The notes beneath the pieces are model-generated. The model ran no database searches. It was given only the letters and a program-made list of their open reading frames with translations, and was not told the DNA's origin. Shown here piece by piece: positions 25,297 through 33,848 of a stretch of 64,000 bases of DNA. The position numbers and the translations under genes were made by a program. The stretch spans positions 124,001 to 188,000 of the forward strand of contig CAZCUX010000008.1 of the NCBI GenBank assembly GCA_964502005.1. Direction: 5' to 3'. The DNA comes from CAJWOS01 sp964502005. Its GTDB lineage: Bacteria; Myxococcota_A; UBA796; UBA2385. Within the stretch, counting starts at the first letter, position 1. Each line of letters starts with the position of its first letter.

Positions 25297-26229
25297 CTAC
25301 TCTTCGACAAGCGGAGGCGCGATGGGTGCGGCCAGGGAGGACAAACGTTCGGGAAGGTATTGGGCGTCTGGAACGGCGGTGCCCTCAGAAACCGCACGAG
25401 CATGCGCCACAACGTCGCCTGCGATTTCGTTGTCCAAGCTTGCGAATGCCCAAGGCTCACCATTTTCCGGCCGAACACTGACGTAGAGCGCGTGGTCATC
25501 GGCAGAAATGGCTACGGTTATGTGTTTGGGCAGCGGCGACGGCCAAACGGCATCGGCGTAGATTCGCCCCCGAATACAAGGTTGGAGCCCCTCGCCAGAC
25601 GACGGGGCTGGGTCGGTGACGGTTTCTGCGCGTCCGAGCACAACACGGTCTGCGCCGAGGCGCTGAAGTGCGTCAAAAAAGCCCGGTGCGACCGGTTGGT
25701 CGACCGTTCGCCGCCCTCGTGTGGGCTGGCCATCGAACAAACGGCAGTTCGCCTCCGCCTCCAACAAATCAGAATAGCGAAGATTGGGGTCTTTTCGCGC
25801 ACGCACGCCCAGCCAAGCGACCGTTGTAGTTGGCGCAGTAGAACGAGGAACGTGCGCCTCTCGCGCCAGGATGTCGAGCAATTCCACCGACCCAACACGA
25901 AGACCGCCGCTCATCAGTGCATCGACCCACACGGGGTCTTCGGGAAGCGGACGACGCCGCAGAAGCTCCAATCCATCGGTGGTGCGCATGAGGACATTTG
26001 CCAAGGCGTCGCCGATTCGGGCGTCGAGGGCTGGGTCTTGCCCTTCAAAAACCGACGCTGCACGCGCAGCCTTGGATACCGCTTCGACAGAACGTGTGGC
26101 AAGCGCGGCTTCAAGGTCGGCGCGCGCCTGGACAATTTCCGCAGACGGGCCACCCTGGCAACCACCCCAGGCCAAACCGACAACCGCCAGCAAAGGCGCA
26201 CACCACGCTGACTGAACCCGAAGCAACAC
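25297..26229 (-). CDS. Lipoprotein of unknown function
   Basis: About 310 residues with a hydrophobic signal ending in the lipobox LAWGGC, so it is probably lipid-anchored in the envelope. The mature part is helical at the start and has no recognised domain. The start is GTG 26229 or TTG 26226, just after GGAGGA; longer frames overlap the divergent gene. It precedes an MBL-fold hydrolase in a likely two-gene operon. Confidence 0.65.
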   Translation of the reverse strand: MLLRVQSAWCAPLLAVVGLAWGGCQGGPSAEIVQARADLEAALATRSVEAVSKAARAASVFEGQDPALDARIGDALANVLMRTTDGLELLRRRPLPEDPVWVDALMSGGLRVGSVELLDILAREAHVPRSTAPTTTVAWLGVRARKDPNLRYSDLLEAEANCRLFDGQPTRGRRTVDQPVAPGFFDALQRLGADRVVLGRAETVTDPAPSSGEGLQPCIRGRIYADAVWPSPLPKHITVAISADDHALYVSVRPENGEPWAFASLDNEIAGDVVAHARAVSEGTAVPDAQYLPERLSSLAAPIAPPLVEE

Positions 26230-26286
26230 TCCTCCACTGGACCCGACTGTGCGGCATCCGACGTCCGTGGAGGATAACGCCTCGCG

Positions 26287-27138
26287 ATGCGCAACCCGGC
26301 CCTCCCTATCCAGAACATTGACGAAACTTCGGTCGAATGTCTCGGCGACCCAATTCGCGGTCGCGTGGTGTTGACCTGTGAACACGCCAGCGCCCACGTT
26401 CCTGAGCCGTGGAAGCTCTCGGATGCCGAGCGCGCGTTTTTACCTACGCATTGGGGCCAAGACCGAGGCGCAGCCGCCCTTACGCGTGCGCTACAAAAAC
26501 GTCTGCAAGCGCCGGCTGTATTGGCCCGTTTTTCCCGCCTTTTGGTCGACGCGAATCGCCCCCCGGACCATCCCGACACCTTTCGGACAGAGGTGGAAGG
26601 CCAACCGTTTGCGTTCAACAAAAACCTGTCGCCGGATGAAAAAGCGCGTCGGATCGCCTTGTTTCATGTCCCCTACCACGCTGCTATCGACCGCATCGTA
26701 GGCGCACGAAAGCGTGCGGGACTCCCCACACTCCTGTTGAGTGTGCATTGTTTCACGAAACTGTACCTCAACCAGCCGCGTACCGTCCAACTCGGCGTTT
26801 TGTACGACCACACCGACCCTTGCAGCGCCACCAGTCCGGCCGGAATTCTCCTCGCCCACCTTCGCGCGCAAGGCCGATGGGATGTTCGACCAAACGAGCC
26901 ATGGAGCGGCATGAACGGCCTCGTTTACAGCATTTGCCGTCATGGTTCCGCGCATCGCGTGCCCTATCTCGAACTCGAAGTCCGGGACGACTTGCTAGAA
27001 CCAGACACTTCGACTGCGAACCAACCAGATGTCTCCAATGGGGCATCTATGCTCGAAGATATTGCCGACGCCGTGGCGGAAGGCCTCGATTTGATCCTCG
27101 ACCACGCTCCACAGTTTCGCGACCCCAACAACGACTAA
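26287..27138 (+). CDS. N-formylglutamate amidohydrolase family protein
   Basis: A 283-residue HutG2-type hydrolase. Family features include VVLTCEHASAHVPEPW near the N-terminus, LLVDANRPPD, the HVPYHAAID helix and LSVHCFTKLYLNQPR. The biochemical role in the histidine pathway is to cleave N-formylglutamate to glutamate and formate, but no hut genes are nearby, so a related N-acyl amino acid substrate is possible. Confidence 0.85.
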   Translation: MRNPALPIQNIDETSVECLGDPIRGRVVLTCEHASAHVPEPWKLSDAERAFLPTHWGQDRGAAALTRALQKRLQAPAVLARFSRLLVDANRPPDHPDTFRTEVEGQPFAFNKNLSPDEKARRIALFHVPYHAAIDRIVGARKRAGLPTLLLSVHCFTKLYLNQPRTVQLGVLYDHTDPCSATSPAGILLAHLRAQGRWDVRPNEPWSGMNGLVYSICRHGSAHRVPYLELEVRDDLLEPDTSTANQPDVSNGASMLEDIADAVAEGLDLILDHAPQFRDPNND

Positions 27139-27173
27139 GCGGAAGCAAATGTCCCCAGTTGCGCTTCTCCGCT
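27137..27173 (+). terminator. Possible terminator after the amidohydrolase
   Basis: AGCGGAAGC pairs with GCTTCTCCGCT with a two-base bulge directly over the stop codon region. No U-run follows; weak support. Confidence 0.3.
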
Positions 27174-27264
27174 GCGCACCCCAACGCGGCGAACCTGCGA
27201 AACGTCGCTACGGGAAACACTGCAAACATCGGGTCAACTCACCGCACGAGCCGGTCCCGCTGAC

Positions 27265-27294
27265 TTGACCTTTCGATGGTCCACAAGGTATTCC
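27265..27294 (+). promoter_or_regulatory. Possible promoter of the GYF-domain gene
   Basis: TTGACC (27265-27270), an 18-base spacer and TATTCC (27289-27294) lie 70 bases before ATG 27364. The -35 matches five of six consensus bases; the -10 is weak. Confidence 0.4.
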
Positions 27295-27363
27295 CCAAAC
27301 AGTGTACGCATGGACCGGACCCCGGTGGTCCTATGGGTTCGGAACTATCTCGGAGGATTCGTC

Positions 27364-28371
27364 ATGGCGCGATGGCTCGTAACTCAAGTGGACCGGCAGT
27401 TTTCTGCCGCCGACCTTGAAGAGCTGAAGCAGCTCGCCGCCCGTGGCGAGCTGGGCCGGGGCGACCTCATTCAGCCGCCGGGTGCAAGCGATTGGCTGTA
27501 TGCAGTCGAGTTGCCGGAGCTGAAGGCGATTCTTCCGGCATCGTCTGTATCCGATGATGACCTCGAAAAGCCGCACAGCAACCTTCCAACCGTGGCGCTT
27601 GCCGCCGTGTTTCTCGCGATTTCTGCCGCCGGCGGATACGCGATGTTCCACTACGCGGAAGGCATCAAGTCGTCCAATCTTGACCTTCTCGAAGACCTTG
27701 CGCTTACCGAGATGCTTGTCACTGCCGACACCGCGCAAGTCCGCTCCTCCCCAGAAGCGGGGTCGTCTGCCGTGGGGACGGTCGAGCGGAACGCAAAAGT
27801 GCAGCTTCTCGCCAAGCGCCACGACTGGTACCGCATTCGGACTCCCGCCGGCGCCGAAGGTTGGGTGCAGGTCGACCAGGTGGTTCCCGCATACTTCTTT
27901 AGCGATCAAGCGACCCGAGAAGACTACGACCCTCTCTACAATCCTGACCAGTACGTGTTTGTCAAGAACGCAAGCTGGACGCAGCTCCCCAATCAGAAGT
28001 CGCCGAACTCCACGATTTTCAACTTCCAGCTCCAAAATAGCTCGAAGTTTGACATGGAAAACATCGTCCTATTGACCACCATCAAGGACAAAAACGGCAA
28101 AGAACTCGAAACTGCCGAGATTCACATCGAAGGAAAGCTCAAGCGCTTCGAAGCGACCATGGTGGGTACCCTTCTCCCCGACCTCGACGCGGACCCTACT
28201 GGCGAAGCACGCCGCCTGACCGAGACGGAGTTCGCCGAGATGGTGAAAAAAGACCCAGACCTGCAGCTTCGTTGGCAGGAGTCCATTGAGGTCACGATGC
28301 GCTCCGATGCGTTCGAACAAGCGAGCGTCGACCTACTGGAAGTACGCGCGGTGCCGAAAAAGCTCGATTGA
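27364..28371 (+). CDS. GYF-domain, single-TM, SH3-domain membrane protein
   Basis: A 335-residue protein in three parts. Residues 2-55 match the bacterial GYF_2 domain (ARWLVTQVDRQFSAADLEEL, GDLIQPPGASDWLYA). A transmembrane helix follows at about 74-97. Residues about 116-175 are a bacterial SH3 domain (TAQVRSSPEAGSSAVGTVERN, DWYRIRTPAGAEGWV). The C-terminal 160 residues look like a beta-rich region (FKVNT-like 'IFNFQLQNSSKFDMENIVL'). The GYF part is cytoplasmic and probably binds proline-rich partners, with SH3 in the periplasm. CGGAGG precedes the ATG. Confidence 0.8.
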   Translation: MARWLVTQVDRQFSAADLEELKQLAARGELGRGDLIQPPGASDWLYAVELPELKAILPASSVSDDDLEKPHSNLPTVALAAVFLAISAAGGYAMFHYAEGIKSSNLDLLEDLALTEMLVTADTAQVRSSPEAGSSAVGTVERNAKVQLLAKRHDWYRIRTPAGAEGWVQVDQVVPAYFFSDQATREDYDPLYNPDQYVFVKNASWTQLPNQKSPNSTIFNFQLQNSSKFDMENIVLLTTIKDKNGKELETAEIHIEGKLKRFEATMVGTLLPDLDADPTGEARRLTETEFAEMVKKDPDLQLRWQESIEVTMRSDAFEQASVDLLEVRAVPKKLD

Positions 28372-28379
28372 CCGGGCCT

Positions 28380-28421
28380 GCCCCGCGCAGCCCTTCCGAC
28401 CCGTGGGTTGTATGGCGGGGC
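28380..28421 (+). terminator. Possible terminator after the GYF gene
   Basis: GCCCCGC (28380-28386) can pair with GCGGGGC (28415-28421), followed by TTGAAAAAT. The loop is long (28 nt), so confidence is limited. Confidence 0.35.
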
Positions 28422-28566
28422 TTGAAAAATGTTCGCATCCGCCTCGAACAGCCGCCTTCATGGTTTGTAGGACGGACAATGTGTGTCCGAGCCCACAATT
28501 TTAGTCCCCAGACGTGACCTGAACACCCGAACGGGGTACATGGGCGTGCACGCACGGAGGCTACCC

Positions 28567-30324
28567 ATGGGCGCGACCACCCCCCAGACAGAAGTGAAAC
28601 AGCTCGGCCTCATCGCCGCCATCACCAGCTTATCGTATGTATTCTGGGTGGTCGGCGGCATGGAGATGATTGAGCGCCTCGCCTACTACGGCGTGAAGGC
28701 CGTGGCCGCTCTCTACGCCAAAGATCCCGTGTCGAAGGGCGGGCTCGGCATCGACATGGGCCGGTTTGGCAATATTTTGTTCATCTGGGCGCTTGTTCAG
28801 TCAATTCTCCCGGTGTTCACAGGCGGCCTGAGCGACCGTTTTGGATACAAGCAGACCATCGCGGTGTCAACTGGCGTAAAAATCAGCGGTTACCTCGTGA
28901 TGGCGGCCCTCCCTAATTTTATGGGCTTCACGATTGGCGCAATTTTGTTGGCCACCGGCACCGCGATTTTCAAGCCGGGAATTCAAGGCACCCTCGTCAA
29001 AGCGACACGCCCGGAAAACAGCTCCATGGCATGGGGCATTTTCTACCAAACCGTCAACGTTGGCGGGTTCCTGGGCCCATTGCTGGCAGGCGCCATGCGA
29101 AAGATGGAGTGGCGCTACGTGTTCTTGGCCTGCGCCGCCATCATCTGCCTGAACTTCCTCATGCTCTTGGTCTACACCGAGCCCGGCAAAGAAGAACGCG
29201 AGGCGGCGCTTGCAAGAGAGAAAGCAGCAGGCACACAAGAAAACCTCGTCACGAGTTCTCTGCGTGAGCTGAGCAAACCGCACCTATGGATATATTTGGC
29301 GATTTTCAGCGGCTTTTGGTTCATGTTCAACGCGCTGTTTGATGTGCTTCCCGTCTACATCGAAGAATGGGTCTGGACTGGCGACATCATCACCACGCTC
29401 TTTGGACACGGAGGAAGCACCAATCCTGTCGTCAACTTCTTCGTGGTCACCAACACCTACGGCACGCAAATTCAGCCCGAGGGCCTCCTGAATTTCAACG
29501 CCGCCATGATTATGACCAGCTGCTTTTTGTTTGCATGGTTGAGCGGGCTGATGCGCCCCACCACCAGCATGGTGCTCGGTACGGCGCTCGCTACGGTCGC
29601 TTTGTTTGCGATTGGCCACAGCACAGCTGGCTGGGTTTGCCTGGCGAGCATCGCTGTGTTTAGTGCAGGCGAGATGTTTTCGAGTCCCAAGTTCAGCGAG
29701 TTTGTAGGGAACTTTGCGCCCGCCGACAAAAAGGCGATGTACCTCGGCTTCACGCAGATTCCCCTCGCGATTGGATGGACCCTCGAAGGCAAGCTGGGTC
29801 CCTTGCTCTATGAAACCCTCGCAAGCAAAGAGCGGTTCTGCCGGGAGGCCATGGCCGAAGCCGGAATGTCCACCGATGCCATCGCCGCGATCCCCCAAGG
29901 AGAAGCCTGGAGCACCTATGTGCACCAACATGCGCCAGCGGTCACCTTCGCAGACCTGCCAGGCTACTCGGCAGAGCTCGGGTCCACGCTCGCAAATGCG
30001 CGCGTGCTCGACGGTGTGATTGTCGCAGGAGACGCTGGGCGGGCACTCACCCCCTGGGACCTCCACGGGGCCTCCGCAGCAGACCTCACGGCCGTCCTCC
30101 CGGACGCGAACACAGCACAAGCGTTCTTGGACGTCGCCGGCCCCCACTTGGAACAAATCTTTATCCAAGCGGCGGTTCCCCTCACCGAGCAGCTCTATGC
30201 GACCCACTCCGTCTCCCTGGTTTGGGACATCATGGGCGGGATTGGCCTTATAAGCGCGGTGCTCATCTTCTTGTACGGTCGCTGGCTCAAGAACTACACA
30301 CCGACCGACAGCGCGCGCACCTGA
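28567..30324 (+). CDS. POT/PTR-like MFS peptide transporter
   Basis: A 585-residue major-facilitator protein with about 11-13 membrane segments. The POT signature-like FYQTVNVGGFLGP, the GGLSDRFGYKQTI loop and an EMxERLAYYG motif (EMIERLAYYG) support the proton-coupled oligopeptide transporter family, which imports di/tripeptides. Between the penultimate and last helix is a soluble insertion of about 130 residues (roughly 415-545), which ordinary POTs lack. ATG 28567 follows GGAGG. Convergent with a lipoprotein operon. Confidence 0.82.
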   Translation: MGATTPQTEVKQLGLIAAITSLSYVFWVVGGMEMIERLAYYGVKAVAALYAKDPVSKGGLGIDMGRFGNILFIWALVQSILPVFTGGLSDRFGYKQTIAVSTGVKISGYLVMAALPNFMGFTIGAILLATGTAIFKPGIQGTLVKATRPENSSMAWGIFYQTVNVGGFLGPLLAGAMRKMEWRYVFLACAAIICLNFLMLLVYTEPGKEEREAALAREKAAGTQENLVTSSLRELSKPHLWIYLAIFSGFWFMFNALFDVLPVYIEEWVWTGDIITTLFGHGGSTNPVVNFFVVTNTYGTQIQPEGLLNFNAAMIMTSCFLFAWLSGLMRPTTSMVLGTALATVALFAIGHSTAGWVCLASIAVFSAGEMFSSPKFSEFVGNFAPADKKAMYLGFTQIPLAIGWTLEGKLGPLLYETLASKERFCREAMAEAGMSTDAIAAIPQGEAWSTYVHQHAPAVTFADLPGYSAELGSTLANARVLDGVIVAGDAGRALTPWDLHGASAADLTAVLPDANTAQAFLDVAGPHLEQIFIQAAVPLTEQLYATHSVSLVWDIMGGIGLISAVLIFLYGRWLKNYTPTDSART

Positions 30325-30343
30325 GCGCAGCCCTCGCGCGCAG

Positions 30344-30367
30344 CAGGGCCTCCGCAGGGACGGAGGC
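30344..30367. terminator. Bidirectional terminator between the transporter and lipoprotein operon
   Basis: GGGCCTCCG-CAGGGA-CGGAGGCCC is a perfect 9-bp GC-rich stem centred between two convergent genes. No strong U-run is seen on either side, but position and stability support a terminator. Confidence 0.6.
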
Positions 30368-30423
30368 CCGCCCATCCCTGCCCTATTAGACCACAGCCCA
30401 ATAAAACCACACCGGACGACAAA

Positions 30424-33150
30424 CTACCAGTCGAGGTCAAACCAGACGTAAGGATTGAAAGTGTCGTCGTATCCGTATCCCCAGCCATCGGGGAAGTGGT
30501 CACAATAATAGCTTGGCGGACCGCACCAAGTCGTGCCGAAGCCGATGCTCAGGTTCGACGTGATGGTGTCCAGATCTCCCACCGCCCACGTCATCTGCAC
30601 TTCAGTCGTCGACAGGTAGTCCACCGCGACGGTCCCTACCGTCTGCCAGCCGGTTCCGCTGACGTAGCCTTGGAAGTCACCGGTCCCCGCGTTTACAATC
30701 CACCGGTAGAACAAATAAGGAGAGCCAGTAGTGGAGCCCCAAGCCTCAATATAGAGCGTGGCTGGGTCGTAGGGCACCGACGAGGTCAATATGACCTCAA
30801 TGTTGTCGTTATAGACCCGGTACCGACCATTGACAAAGTCAAAGGTTCCACTGGGCCCTTCGGTGTCATCCGGTGCGTCATTGGCTGCGCTGAAGGTTGT
30901 CCAGGGCGGTTCCCCCAACGTGACCGAAGCGGTTCCGGTATAGACATAGACCCCATCATCATACGATAGGTCGAAAACCAGCGCCTCGCCAGCTGACCCC
31001 GATACGCCGACAATATCGAACTTCATATCGCCCGAAGCATCGGGTACGAGGTCGGTCAGGCGGTCCACATCGTCTGCGAAAGTCGCCTGTGCAACGCTCG
31101 TAGGAGAGATGGATGCGGTCACTTGCATACGGTCTTGTGTGCCCGCATCGCCAACATTTGCCACCAAAAACTCGATGGTAGCGGACTCCCCGTCATCCAG
31201 GATGCCATCTCGCCCGGAGTCGTCAATGGTGGTGCCAATGACTTGCAACACGGGCCAGGGCACTGCAACCGCCACGGGGACCGTCCACTGCTCCAGCCCA
31301 TCCGTGAGCGAAAGCGAGAGCTGCACCGGCTCCGAGTTCGTGTGTGTGGCATCGATAGACAGGGTGGGCCCTGTCAAAACAACCGCTTCCCCAGCATTCC
31401 AGATGTCCGGGTCGATAGAAAGCGCGGAGCCCCCGACGACGGTTGCATCCGAAGACAACGCCACCAACGTGCCGGTAACGGGACCTTGGGTGGCCGCACC
31501 CGCATTGACGAGCTGGAGGGTCAAGGGAAGGTCGATGTCACCCGGAGCCGCGACACTGGGCGTGGCCGCAACCAGTTCCGGCGCGGGCGGACGGGGCACA
31601 AAAAACCAAGCAGGCTGGTTGGACACCAAGGGTCCGCCCGAAGCAGCGCCTCCATACGTGATGCCACTGACCGACATCGCGAAAGAATCAACGGAGCCAC
31701 CTCGGTCCGTCTGTACCCGCGCGAACCATCGCCCCGGCCCCGCCGTTGGCGGCAAAAGGTCGGCATACGGCGTAAGGTCGGACACGACCGAAGTAGTGCC
31801 ACCCGGCAAGAAGTCGCTGAACACCGAAAACGAGGTATCCGGCGAGTCAGGGTCGCCGACGCCCAGGACAATGCTGGTAATGGCGGGCTCGTCGACGGTA
31901 ATGTCCAAGGTTGCCGTGCTCAAGTAGCCGATGAGGAAGCGGTCCTCGAAGGTCCAGGTATTTCCGCCATTGGTAATCGTAAGTTCCATGCTCCGATAGC
32001 GGTCGGAAGGAACATCGGGGTCAAGCACGATGTCCCACGAAAGGTCCGTCGATGCGTAGCCTTCGAGGTCAGGCAACGCCTGCGTGGGCGTCGTGACAGT
32101 GCCTCCGCCATCTGGCAATGACAACGTTGCTTCGTAGCCAGCCGCGGACGCCGCCGAACCGTTTACGATGTGCCAATCGACCGTAACCGTCTCGCCGGGA
32201 AACACGGGTTCGGGCGCTTGACCTGTATACGTCGCGGACAGGTCCGCAGAGAGCGTCTCTACCCGAACGTCGTCGATGTACCAATCGTCGCCATAGTCGC
32301 CCTCGTACAACCACGCCAACCATACCAGCCGTTCGCCTGCATAGTCGGAGAGGTCGATAACGGCAGAGCGAATGAATCCCGATTCAGTGGGTGCAGGCAG
32401 CGATGCTTGCACCGGCACGAAGTTGCCTTCGATGCTTGGGTCCGCGCCGATGGTCGAAATATAGAGCCCATGGGAGCCCATGGCGCTCGTCGATGCGCCC
32501 GATTCCCGCCAAGTAACCTGGATTTGGGACATCTCCGAAAAGTCGAGAGGCGGGCTGATGAGCCAATCCCGCATGGTGTCGGCGTCAACGGCGCCACGGC
32601 CATGAAACACCGACTGTGCCCCCGATTCCGCGCGGCTCGTGCTGAGCTGCCAGACATACGCCGCGAAGCCTTCGGAAACGGTGGTCCAACCAAGCGAATA
32701 CAAGCTCGTCTCGCCAGGGTCCAGTTCGAAGTCTTCGCTGAACGGGAGCGCCTTCGCTTCTGGCTGTACGGTCACCATCCAGGGGCCCCGCTCCGCTTCC
32801 GCGGGCAGGTAGCCTTCGGCGCCAAACCGGTCGGTGGCGCGCAAGTAGTACTCGAATCCGGGCGCGGATACATCCAAACTGCCGGTCCAAGTGCCGTCTT
32901 CTTGCTCCATCGGGACGAGGTCCCAGAACGATACGCCAATCGGCCGCTGGTACACCACAACTTCTGCGACGCCATCGGGGTCGGAGGCCGTGGCCGTCAG
33001 CGTCAACGCGCCTTCGGTGACCGCCCCGGACACGGGCGTGTGCGAAATCGACGGGCCTTCGTTGTAGCCAAGCCCCGAGTCAGACTCGGCTTTGTCGCGA
33101 CAGCCAACGGTCAGCACACCAACGAGCAAGAGGAATCGCGCCAAGTTCAT
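30424..33150 (-). CDS. Large multi-domain surface lipoprotein
   Basis: A 908-residue lipoprotein; signal and lipobox LTVGC near residue 17. After an Asp/Ser-rich linker come an Ig-like domain (GALTLTATASDPDG), a 'choice-of-anchor J'/MAM-like beta domain (PFSEDFE...WLISPPLDF...DDWYIDDVRVE, about 150-330), and several CARDB/Ig-like repeats (VFPGETVTVDWHIVNGS, ILDDGESATIEFLVANVG). The C-terminus is aromatic-rich (WGYGYDDTFNPYVWFDLDW). It probably mediates adhesion or scaffolding outside the cell. It is last of five overlapping lipoprotein genes. Confidence 0.75.
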   Translation of the reverse strand: MNLARFLLLVGVLTVGCRDKAESDSGLGYNEGPSISHTPVSGAVTEGALTLTATASDPDGVAEVVVYQRPIGVSFWDLVPMEQEDGTWTGSLDVSAPGFEYYLRATDRFGAEGYLPAEAERGPWMVTVQPEAKALPFSEDFELDPGETSLYSLGWTTVSEGFAAYVWQLSTSRAESGAQSVFHGRGAVDADTMRDWLISPPLDFSEMSQIQVTWRESGASTSAMGSHGLYISTIGADPSIEGNFVPVQASLPAPTESGFIRSAVIDLSDYAGERLVWLAWLYEGDYGDDWYIDDVRVETLSADLSATYTGQAPEPVFPGETVTVDWHIVNGSAASAAGYEATLSLPDGGGTVTTPTQALPDLEGYASTDLSWDIVLDPDVPSDRYRSMELTITNGGNTWTFEDRFLIGYLSTATLDITVDEPAITSIVLGVGDPDSPDTSFSVFSDFLPGGTTSVVSDLTPYADLLPPTAGPGRWFARVQTDRGGSVDSFAMSVSGITYGGAASGGPLVSNQPAWFFVPRPPAPELVAATPSVAAPGDIDLPLTLQLVNAGAATQGPVTGTLVALSSDATVVGGSALSIDPDIWNAGEAVVLTGPTLSIDATHTNSEPVQLSLSLTDGLEQWTVPVAVAVPWPVLQVIGTTIDDSGRDGILDDGESATIEFLVANVGDAGTQDRMQVTASISPTSVAQATFADDVDRLTDLVPDASGDMKFDIVGVSGSAGEALVFDLSYDDGVYVYTGTASVTLGEPPWTTFSAANDAPDDTEGPSGTFDFVNGRYRVYNDNIEVILTSSVPYDPATLYIEAWGSTTGSPYLFYRWIVNAGTGDFQGYVSGTGWQTVGTVAVDYLSTTEVQMTWAVGDLDTITSNLSIGFGTTWCGPPSYYCDHFPDGWGYGYDDTFNPYVWFDLDW

Positions 33151-33848
33151 GGGTTTGCCTCTCCACATTGGGAACCCGCTACGGAGCCGTCGCCCATTTC
33201 GACCCACGCGGGCCCGAGGTCGGCCGCTGACATCGGCGCAGGAACATCCACCGATGAATCGTCCGAATACAGCCAGCAGTACGTGAGACATTGGGTTGTG
33301 AAGACATTGCCGAACTCGTCGAGCAGGCCGATACAACTAAATCCAGAAGGGCAATCGGAATCGTAGGAGCACTCGGCGCCACAATACCGACCATTGGCAC
33401 CAAAATTGATGCAATAATTGCCGTTGCCGCCACAGTCCGCATCGTCCGAGCAGGAGTGGCAATACACGCCACTCGCGTCGTAGCACTCACCCGTCGAGAC
33501 ATCACAAAACTGTCCAAAGCCACAGTCTACCGACGTTTCGCGGCAAGGCGCCTTGCGACAAGTGCCCTCATTGCATTCGTCGCCAGGGTAGCAGTCGGCG
33601 TCGAGCTTGCAGCCCTCCGCGCACTCCCCGGCATCGCAATGGGCTTCCATGCCACAGTCCGCGTTGGTGCTGCATTTTCGAAGGAGACACTCGCCGTCGA
33701 CGCAGGTTGCGAAAGCCTGGCAAGGAATGTCTTCCGAACACTCGCCCACCACCTTCTTTTCGCACCCGCCAAGCCCAAGGCCCAACACGAGCAGCGCAGC
33801 GCCAGACCGAAGCGAAAGTCGTTCGGCGCGACGAAAAATCGAATGCAT
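33147..33848 (-). CDS. Cysteine-rich lipoprotein
   Basis: A 233-residue lipoprotein with lipobox LGGC, followed by about 190 residues containing many cysteines in repeating modules of the type CxxDxDC...C..GxC (for example CSTNADCGMEAHCDAGEC and CSYDSDCPSGFSC). Such modules are disulfide-bonded and common in myxobacterial surface proteins. It overlaps its upstream gene by one base (TGATG at 33848) and the downstream gene by four, consistent with coupled translation. Confidence 0.8.
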   Translation of the reverse strand: MHSIFRRAERLSLRSGAALLVLGLGLGGCEKKVVGECSEDIPCQAFATCVDGECLLRKCSTNADCGMEAHCDAGECAEGCKLDADCYPGDECNEGTCRKAPCRETSVDCGFGQFCDVSTGECYDASGVYCHSCSDDADCGGNGNYCINFGANGRYCGAECSYDSDCPSGFSCIGLLDEFGNVFTTQCLTYCWLYSDDSSVDVPAPMSAADLGPAWVEMGDGSVAGSQCGEANP

